Shown here one piece after another: positions 56,805 to 64,000 of a stretch of 64,000 nucleotides of DNA. The first letter of the stretch is position 1, and every line of letters begins with the position of its first letter. Position numbers and translations under genes: made by a program. Where the stretch lies: assembly GCA_948567375.1 (NCBI GenBank), contig OX419760.1:51770001-51834000 (forward strand), read 5' to 3'. The notes under the pieces are model-generated. The model saw only the letters and a list, made by a program, of their open reading frames with translations, was not told where the DNA came from and made no database searches. This DNA is from Lunularia cruciata. Taxonomy: Eukaryota > Streptophyta > Marchantiopsida > Lunulariales > Lunulariaceae.

Positions 56805-57353
56805 TGTAATACCATTAGCTAGATAAATTATCTAGAGGTGGAAATTGCTTGGTAATATATTTAGGGATGTTATACACAATGGTCTAAGTAGATTAGATAA
56901 AGTTGTCATCAAAAGAGGACTTCCACTAATAGGTAGAGGTTGAAAACACTCCAAAAAACTTCAAAGCCAATTTTGGAGGCCTAAACAAAAGAATTGTGCA
57001 TTGAAAAATATATACCTACTTTTCTATCTTGTTGAGATCTTTCCAATAGTACCTCACCCATGCTATTTTGAGCTTCTTACAAGAAGATTCACTTTGGTCA
57101 AACTTGTTTGACCAACTAAATAGGAGAAGGATCAACATATCACCAATCTATATAGCTAATATAAGGGTGTAGGTTGTTGATATGTCACCAATCCATGTAT
57201 GTAATCTAAGGTTATAGTTCCCTTTGAGGGGATCCTATTTACTATATAATAAAGACAAGGTGCTCCTTTGGGGCATCAAAGTATTGAGGAATTAAATATT
57301 GTGTTTCTTTGTTATTTCTTCTCTTGTGTTTCTCTTGTCCTTGGAACATTACA
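56805..57353 (+). repeat. 3' LTR of element C
   Basis: Preceded by the polypurine tract AAATGAGGAGAA (about 56791-56802). Starts TGTAATACCATTAGCTAG and ends GGAACATTACA, 549 bp. Confidence 0.92.
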
Positions 57354-57840
57354 CTTATGCTTGAGAGTGACAAGGTGGAGTTATTCCTACAATCACTAGA
57401 TAGTACGCTTCAAAGGGAGTTAGAGGTCTTGTTCGAGAATAGGTTAGAACAATGGTTTTTAGATGTTTAGTAGCAATGATGATCCATGTGGGCAAAAGAA
57501 GCCAAATGATACAAGATTGCTATGTTGAAGTATTAAGAGTGTGTTTGGCAAGGGGGTAAAGACTCAAAACCCCATTTGCCCAAACTCCATAAAAGAAAGC
57601 ACAAGATACAAATGGTGCCAAAGGGTGTATATTGAACAAGAGACATAGTCCAACCCATAGCTGGTCAAGGATTTGTTGGATGATAGTGGTTCTAACAAAG
57701 ATGATGAAGAATCAAGAATTAATGATTTGGCAGACTATGGTGAAGAGGTTGCTCCCAATACAACTTGGGACAAGGAGAAAGGTAAAGCTCATATGGAAGA
57801 AGAAAGTAGTAGTTGGGCGTTGCAATGCATGTTGCTACCA
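57354..57840 (+). pseudogene. Element D gag, middle part
   Basis: MLESDKVELFLQSLDSTLQR continues the frame broken at 51083; after stops, the segment from 57673 reads MLDDSGSNKDDEESRINDLA, then KAHMEEESSSWALQCMLLP, which is cut by the next LTR at 57841. Confidence 0.68.
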
Positions 57841-58455
57841 TGTAATACCAATAGCTAGACATATTACCTAGAGGTGAAAATTGGCTTGGTAATATCTAGA
57901 AGGATGTTATATATGATGAACTAAGTAGATCAGATAGAGGTATCACCAAATGAGTACTTCTACTAATAGTGCAAGAGCCAAAAATAGTTTGAAAGCTTCA
58001 AAGCCAATTTTGGAGGCCTAAACTGATGAATTAGGCCTCAAAAATGTGTGAATTCTCCCAAAGAAAGAGAGGGTTGGCCTTCCTTCCCCCGGTTTGTCTC
58101 ATCAAGATCTTTCCAACAGTACCTCACTTATGTGATTATGAGATTCCTATAAGAATATTCTCAAAATATTCCCTTTGGTCAAAGCTTATTTGACCAACCA
58201 GATAGGACTAGAACAAACTTGACACCAATGCATACAACTAATCTAAAAGTATAGCTTTACTACCTTTAAATTAGCTGGCTCACATCTCATCAATTTATGT
58301 ATCTAATCCAAGGATAGCGCTTCCTTTGAGGGAATCCTCTTTGCTATATAATAAAGACAAGGTGCTCCTTTGGGGCATTGGAGTTTTGAGTGTGAAGCTT
58401 TGTGTTTCTTCCTCTAGGTTTCTCTTGGGGGTTCTCTTGTCCTTGGAACATTGCA
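57841..58455 (+). repeat. Solo LTR of the A/C family
   Basis: Starts TGTAATACCAATAGCTAG and ends GGAACATTGCA, 615 bp, with no internal sequence attached. The flanking 5-mers are TACCA and CACCA, one transition apart, and the gag frame is continuous (MLLP to PRKLPSFSQIELLLNKKGE) when the LTR and one copy are set aside. Confidence 0.92.
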
Positions 58456-58460
58456 CACCA

Positions 58461-60475
58461 CCAAGGAAATTGCCATCCTTCTCCCAAATTGAATTATTGT
58501 TGAATAAGAAAGGTGAGAATGGGGACCAACAAAAGAAGTGGAATTTGCCCTTGTGAAGAAGGCAAGAACAAGGCAACCTAAAGACACTCGGTCTTTGGAG
58601 GTAGAGATGGCTACAATATCAAAAGATGATGCCATCTTAGTTGTGCAGTTGAGAAGGCATGACAAGAATGTATCAACCCTCAAGCCTATGGGAGTTTGTG
58701 CAAAGGTGGGTACTTTGGGACATTAGGGACCAAAGCCAACATGATGCAAGGGTGCTTCAGGAAGAAGAAAGACTGTCTACCACCAAATCCAAGATGAAGG
58801 AGACAAAGACATCCCAAAGTGAAGGGCCATCCTTGATTATAGAAGAATTGTAGGCAAAGCATGAGGACTCTATTCAAACAAGAGGAATGAAAAGGAGAGG
58901 TGGCTTCCCACTCTAAGGAGATACTAGAAGGGAAGAGCATCCCAGTTTTTCTTGGAGCAAAAGAAGGATCTATACCTTTGTGGTTCCCATATTTTTTGTT
59001 TTTTTTTAATTTTAAGGAAGAATTGCATTGGTAAAGCCAAAGGGTGGCTAAACGAGAAAAAAAACATGAAGAATCGTGTGGTTTGGTGTAAACCCAAAGT
59101 TGACCTCGGGTCAAAGTTAGAAGGACTCAAAAGGATGAAGCCAAAGATAGAGGAATTTGCTTTAGGATGTGCAACCCAATCCAAAGAACCTACAACAACT
59201 TTTCCTTGGGTTTTGCCAATCAAGAAAGCACATGGGAAGAAAGTGACTACCTTGGGACCAAGACGATCTTGAAAGTGATAAGAAACCAACCTGCAGAATT
59301 GGTGGGTAGATGGAGAAATGATTGAAGAATGACCAATCAGCAAAGGACTATAAAATTGAGATTTTGACAAGCGCTGCAATGTCTAGAAGGCATCCTATTC
59401 CTATTCAAAGTCGACCCAAAGGAATGCAAATTGCAACTATGCAAGAGGAGTGGGTTAGAGTCTCAAGTTTGATCTTTCATAAGTAGAGAGTGAAGAAGCA
59501 CATGATGACCCAAAAGGGAAATAAGTAGAGTGCAGTGAGGGATCTTGCAATTCATTAATTAGACGTAGTGGCAAGGATTGAAGTCTTGTCTAGACTTCAC
59601 ATCACATTTCTGGCATGGAACTGGAATTTGAACTTTCTTGAGTTCATGGCAGAAATTGCTAAGGAGGAATCCTCCACATCTTCTAGTTCTACTTTGAAAT
59701 CCAGAGAAGACTCAAAGCCAAGACAAATACAAAGGTGTGGAGGAAAGAAAACATTGACACCCCCAACAAAGATTGTAAATAAGACCAACAATAAGCTGGA
59801 GACTCTTATAAAAGAGTTTGCAAATTTTAAGATCCAAATGATTGGAGAAAAGGACCAAAGAAAGTCTCCTTCATTTGGCCAATCAAATGTGTGGTGCACT
59901 GCATGTGGCAAATTAGGCCATGCTAACACGTAGTGTTTGATCTGTAATGCATTTCTAATGCAAAAAATTGATTGGGTCCAAGAGAGGACCAAAGTGCGGA
60001 AGAGGAGGCAATGTACCAAACCCAAGAAGTACATTCTAAGGCAAGCATATTTGGATGAAGGTCCAAGGTATGGACCAAGGGAGTACAACATCAATCCTCC
60101 ATAACAAAGACCACTGATGGGCAGCCAAAATAGGCCTTGCATTGGAGGCATGTTATAATTGTGGCTCTATGGGCCATTGGTCTCCAAATTGCCCTGAGCC
60201 AAGGCATCAGGTTGGGTATGTTCCATTGTGTGGAAATTGTAAAGGATCGGGCCACACTAAAAATCAGCGTCCACAGCCACCCAAAGCCACCAATGAAGTA
60301 TGTACAGACCCTAATTGAGCATGATGCACTTCAGTCAAAAGGAGATACAAATGTAAATTGTATAACACTTGAGGAAGAGAGATCTCAAGAAGGGAGTCCA
60401 GCTTTGGAAGGAGAATGGCCGAACCTCAAAATTTTGAAGGTTGAGATACGCTCGGGTTAGAAGAAGCGTGACCCC
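58461..60475 (+). pseudogene. Element D gag, C-terminal part with zinc knuckles
   Basis: Segments: PRKLPSFSQIELLLNKK; EVEFALVKKARTRQPKDTRS; DLYLCGSHIFCFFLILRKNC; WCKPKVDLGSKLEGLKRMKP; LNFLEFMAEIAKEESSTSSS. From about 59890 CTACGKLGHANT and from about 60150 CYNCGSMGHWSPNCPEP and CGNCKGSGHTKNQ form a row of CCHC-type zinc knuckles, the RNA-binding nucleocapsid part. Stops and frame changes occur between segments. The homologous minus-strand fragment is at 38688-39640. Confidence 0.75.
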
Positions 60476-60829
60476 AAAGAAGTGAGTACTACTTCTTTGT
60501 CTTCACAAAAGGCAAAGAAGCTGCATCCAAAAGCAATTCTTTCTATGAAGGAAGAGAAGATTCTAGCAAAAGCCAAAGCTAAGGCCTTGTAGAAAGAAAT
60601 TCAGAGGTAGTACAAAGAACTTGGGAGATAAGTTTGGAAGAGGATATAGAGAAGAAGCCTCTAGTTTTTTCGGTGGACATGAGATCCAAAGTCAAGACCA
60701 CTGGTTCTCTAGTCACCATCATGAAGCGTCCCAAAGTCCAATTTGAACATGGAGAGACTTTGAACCCAAAGACAAAGGTGAAGAAGGTGAAGTTGGGAAG
60801 GGGTACTCCAATATAATATTATGGCGGAT

Positions 60830-61480
60830 TTGGCATCCATGAAGGCAAATGTCACAATCAAGCAATTGTGAGAGGACAACAAGTTGTACAAGCAATAGCT
60901 ACGTTCGGCCCTCAAGAAATTAAGGGAAATGATAAAGAAAGACTTGCTAGCAATCTATCATATTGAATAGGAGGATTTGGGATCTCCCAAAGTAGATGTA
61001 GAGATTGCGGGTTGCATGATCACATCGATATCCATTGATTTGGGTTTTGGTGTAAATGTCATGATCAAGCACATCACAAACCAGCTGGGGTATATGAGCC
61101 AAGACCCCAAATTTTGAAGTTCGTGGACCAAACCAAGAGATGGCCTTTAAGCATGTTGTTGAACATAACTACGATCATTGGAAGGATGCCCTTCAAGTTG
61201 AATTACATTGTGTTGAGACCAATGACAAAAACTGGTTACCCATTGTTGATCAAAAGACCCTAGTTGTATTGTGCCCAAGTTGTGTGGATTGGCACCAGCA
61301 AAAGCTGTGGTTCAAGGATATCTCGTCCAACAACCAGAAGCTTGTGATTGTGAGTTGGACAAAGGTTCCCCACCTTGGGGAAACGACTTTGTCAAAAGAA
61401 AAAGATGAATCCAAAGATTCATTGTCTTTGTCTTCCAAAGACTCCAAAGATGAAGTCCAAGTCAATTAATTGGAGTGCTA
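60830..61480 (+). pseudogene. Element D aspartic protease, decayed
   Basis: It reads ALKKLREMIKKDLLAIYHIE, VDVEIAGCMITSISIDLGFG and VNVMIKHITNQLGYMS. The active-site triplet of this lineage, normally D(S/T/G)G, is DLG. The following open segment 61140-61469 (MAFKHVVEHNYDHWKDALQV to SKDSKDEVQVN) is the protease C-terminal part and linker, ending in a Ser/Asp/Lys-rich tail. One stop separates this from LECYKVEVKDKD. Confidence 0.65.
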
Positions 61481-61619
61481 CAAGGTAGAGGTCAAAGACA
61501 AAGACCCATATGACATCACCTCAGGTGAAAATGATTTGAAGATAGGGGGTTTGATTGCAATTTGACTCAGATTAAGCCGAGTCAATCATGTTGAAGGAGT
61601 CATCAACCCCAATTAATGT

Positions 61620-62610
61620 CAAGATGCTGTCTTGTCCAAAGGTAAAATTTTGAAAATCTCAAAGATAGTCACTTTAGAGGAGTTGGCAGGATACACTACC
61701 TTGTTTATAATGTACCAAGATGTATTCACTTCATTGATTGATCAAATGCTATTCAAATGGTATTCCATGCCAATTTTGAGAACATCGGATTGATCTTGCT
61801 GAAGGTGCAATTTTGGTACATCAGTCATAGTATCAATTGAACTTGAAGTACTCACTCTTGGTGAAAGAGGAAATTGACAAGTACTTAGGAGGCCTGAATA
61901 ACTTTCCATATCTTGAGTAGTCAGTGGTTTTCCCCCATTTTCATTGTTCCAAAGAAGAAGATTGGGAAGATTTGAGTGTGCCAAGATATTTGGAAATTGA
62001 ATGCAGTCGCAAGGAAGGATCATCATCTCTTAACTTTTACTGATACAATTTTGGACCAAGTAGCTAGTCATCCTTGCTATAGTTTTCTTGATGGATTTTC
62101 AAGATATATTCAAGTAACCATCCAAGAAGAAGACAAGGACAAAACCACATTCACCACTAATTGGTGCCCATTTGCTTACAATCAAATGCCTTTGGGTTTG
62201 TAATACTCCCACTACTTTCCAGCAAATGATGAATGCAATCTTCAAAGATTTTCTTTGCAAATTTATAGAAGTCTTCATTGATGATTTTTGTGTGTTTGGA
62301 CAAAGAGAAGTACATTTAGATTACCTTTGCCAAACTTTTGAAAGGTATCAACTTTCCAGCTTGTCATTACACCTAGAGAAATTCTTCTTTGAAGTGAAGG
62401 AAGTTATTCTTTTGGGACATTGGGTCTCAAGCTGAGGTATTGAAGTTGATGTTGAGAAGGTGAAATTCATCTCAGCTTTGGAATCCCCTAAAAACATTTG
62501 GGAGTTGAGGGCCTTCTTGGGACATGTTGAATACTACAAATGCTTTGCATCAAACTATGTGGGTCTTGCTGCACTCCTAACAAAGCTTTTGACAAAGACT
62601 ACTTATGGAA
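61620..62610 (+). pseudogene. Element D reverse transcriptase, decayed
   Basis: Blocks: GKILKISKIVTLEELAGYTT, MYQDVFTSLIDQML; the open segment 61976-62203, IWKLNAVARKDHHLLTFTD, FLDGFSRYIQVTIQEEDKDK and NQMPLGL; then in the next frame MNAIFKDFLCKFIEVFIDDF. The catalytic FIDD is intact in this copy, unlike the other four RTs in the window. LSLHLEKFFFEVKEVILLGH follows, a lineage hallmark of Tat/Athila-type elements. A stop at 62433 and a frameshift near 62200 kill the frame. Confidence 0.87.
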
Positions 62611-63180
62611 AGTAGAACAAGAAGAAGCTTTCTAGGTGTTGAAGAAGAAACTGGTTGAAGCACCAATTATGAGGGCCCCGAATTGGGATGCCTCTTTTCT
62701 TTCCATGACAATCAAAGTTATCTTAAGTCAGAAGAATGAGAAGAAGAAAGACTACCCAATTTACTATGCCAACCGATAGCTTTTAGGTGTAGAAAAGAAC
62801 TATTGAATGACTCAAAGAGAAATACTCAAAATGGTGTGTGCGTGCAAGAAGTTTCACCACTATTTGCTGGGATACAAGTTTTTCTTCTATGTGGACTATT
62901 ATGCTCTACAACATGTGGTCAAGAAGGAAAATTTGTTTGAGCAAATTGCAAGATGGATCTTGTTGTTACAAGAATTCCCATACATTGTACAAGTAAAGAA
63001 GGGAGCTTCACTTTCAAATGTGGACTTCCTATCTAGGTTGGAAACTCAAGACCAAGACTTGGAAATTGATGATTTGTTTCTTGATGAAGAGCTACATCAT
63101 TTAATGACAATGCAAAGTACAAGGTATGCGGTAGAATATCACTATTTGCATACCTACCATTATCCTAAGGGATTAGACTC
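62460..63180 (+). pseudogene. Element D RNase H, decayed
   Basis: VEKVKFISALESPKNIWELR, AFLGHVEYYKCFASNYVGLA lead in; the domain then suffers frame changes, and the open segment 62807-63187 reads REILKMVCACKKFHHYLLG, YKFFFYVDYYALQHVVKKEN and VKKGASLSNVDFLSRLETQD. The TDH-equivalent reads VDY, keeping the Asp. Confidence 0.8.
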
Positions 63181-63997
63181 GGAGTAGAGTGCAGTTTTCC
63201 TTAAGAAGATGGGACCATATCACCTAAGACACAACATTATATTTAAAATGTGCAATGGGGCCAATTTTGCCATTGGCTCTATTTGAGAAATGGAGAATTG
63301 ATTTTGTGGGTACAATTCAACTGGTGACCTAATTAATGAGGAAGAGATACATCCTGGTATGCACTAATTATACTACCAAGGTGTTTGAAGCCGAGGCAAC
63401 TCAAAGAGATGATGCGGAAATAGTCATAGAATTATTCTTCTAAAACATCATTTCATGTTACAAATGTCCTCTAGAATGGTTAGTGATTGGGAGACCTATT
63501 TTCTGAACTCCATGGTGGAAGCATTAACCAAGTATTTCTAGATTAAACATTGGAAGTGACTTTCACAATCCAAACGTGAATGGCCTAATAGATAAAGCAA
63601 ATAGATTGTTGTGCAAAATTTTGAACGAGGTGATGGTCAATTATGCCTACAATTGGGACACAAAGTTACTTGTAGCTTTGTGGGCATATTGAACAACAAA
63701 AAGATTACAACCAAAAAATTTGCATATTTCTTGACATACAACTTGCATCCCATACTTTCAATTGAATTTGAAGTACCATCATATCAGATCCTTTGTGAGG
63801 AAGGATTGTCAAAGGAAGAAAGTCAAGATCTTTGGATGTATCAACTGATGTGGTTGGAAGAGAAAAGAGATAATGCAGTGAAAACCATGAAGGAAGTATA
63901 AGAGCAGCGGAAAGTCAGGCACGATGAGCAAATTAAGCTTGTTGCTATTTAGGAGGGCAATTTGGTGTTGTTATATGACAATTGTGAAATAAGTTTT
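63181..63997 (+). pseudogene. Element D integrase, decayed and cut by the window edge
   Basis: EKWRIDFVGTIQL contains the first Asp; RYILVCTNYTTKVFEAEAT follows; the block normally LVSDRG reads LVIGRP, so the second Asp is lost; HNPNVNGLIDKANRLLCKIL covers the third catalytic position, where Glu is replaced by Asp. The open segment 63611-63901 and the last 100 bases (VRHDEQIKLVAI, then GNLVLLYDN) enter the integrase tail also seen in E1 at 40180-39985. Confidence 0.8.
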
Positions 63998-64000
63998 CCA

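Larger units (their letters stand above)
51084..57353 (+). mobile_element. Ty3/gypsy chromovirus C, complete but dead, nested in element D gag
   Basis: LTRs at 51084-51706 and 56805-57353 are of the same family as those of A. Internal order is primer site, gag with zinc knuckle, protease, RT, RNase H, integrase, chromodomain and polypurine tract. The flanking 5-mers TTTAC and CTTAT differ by two transitions; taking out the element with one of them (CTTAT) keeps the D gag frame open across the junction, which supports a decayed target duplication. Length is 6,270 bp. Coding is full of stops. Confidence 0.92.
50760..63997 (+). mobile_element. Non-chromovirus Ty3/gypsy element D (Tat/Athila-like), interrupted twice and truncated by the window
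   Basis: Plus-strand gag (50760-51083, 57354-57840, 58461-60470), protease (60830-61480), RT (61620-62610), RNase H (62610-63150) and integrase (63180-63997, unfinished) follow in canonical order. Element C (51084-57353) and a solo LTR (57841-58455) are inserted in gag; subtracting each with one copy of its presumed 5-bp duplication leaves the gag frame continuous at the join. No LTR of D itself could be identified. The element is dead. Confidence 0.82.

Noticed and set aside
59597-60151. 184-codon minus-strand frame
   Set aside because: It is antisense to element D gag, which has recognisable zinc knuckles and a homolog at 38688-39640.
1-63997. CRISPR arrays, prokaryotic operons or phage content
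   Set aside because: No regularly spaced short repeats with unique spacers and no bacterial gene organisation; LTR retroelements, a spliced gene and composition indicate a plant nucleus.

Overview
This window reads as nuclear DNA of a land plant with a large, repeat-rich genome. It is AT-rich, and most of it is old, interleaved Ty3/gypsy retrotransposon wreckage. It contains a single convincing host gene, a two-exon copy of BRK1/HSPC300 (the small subunit of the SCAR/WAVE actin-nucleation complex) with a GT-AG intron at about 27.1-27.8 kb. A gymnosperm such as a conifer would fit the repeat density and the style of the elements, but I cannot fix the species from sequence alone.

Layout from left to right. 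1-867 is the 3' end (integrase tail, chromodomain, LTR) of a chromovirus that runs off the left edge. 868-8451 is mostly unassigned, with a 228-bp tandem duplication, an 87-bp tandem duplication and a decayed PIF/Harbinger transposase (6393-7851). 8452-20617 is chromovirus A, with both LTRs and all pol domains but many stops. Inside it sit a solo LTR on the minus strand (11749-12204) and a whole second chromovirus B (13566-19110), which entered A's integrase gene and is bracketed by a perfect 5-bp duplication TAGAG. 20618-24420 is intergenic, with one unrecognised minus-strand decayed reading frame. 24421-29460 is an island with visibly more CpG that holds BRK1.

31850-44045 is a minus-strand mosaic of a different Ty3/gypsy group without a visible chromodomain (Tat/Athila-like): a pol region (RT, RNase H, integrase), a gag fragment, and two copies of an accessory reading frame with a conserved N-terminal segment, a basic NLS-like patch, an acidic stretch and a long coiled coil. 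A third copy of this accessory frame lies on the plus strand at 47.9-49.4 kb. 50760-63997 is a plus-strand element D of the same non-chromovirus group, running off the right edge. Its gag is split first by a complete chromovirus C (51084-57353) and then by a solo LTR (57841-58455).

Almost all retroelement genes are dead: frameshifts, nonsense codons (many of them the C-to-T/G-to-A kind) and lost catalytic residues. The elements do not form a working pathway; the window is a record of successive insertion, solo-LTR formation and decay around one constrained housekeeping gene. The best candidate for something under-described is the repeated accessory coiled-coil frame of the non-chromovirus elements. 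Next come the paired perfect hairpins at 25592-25668 upstream of BRK1.
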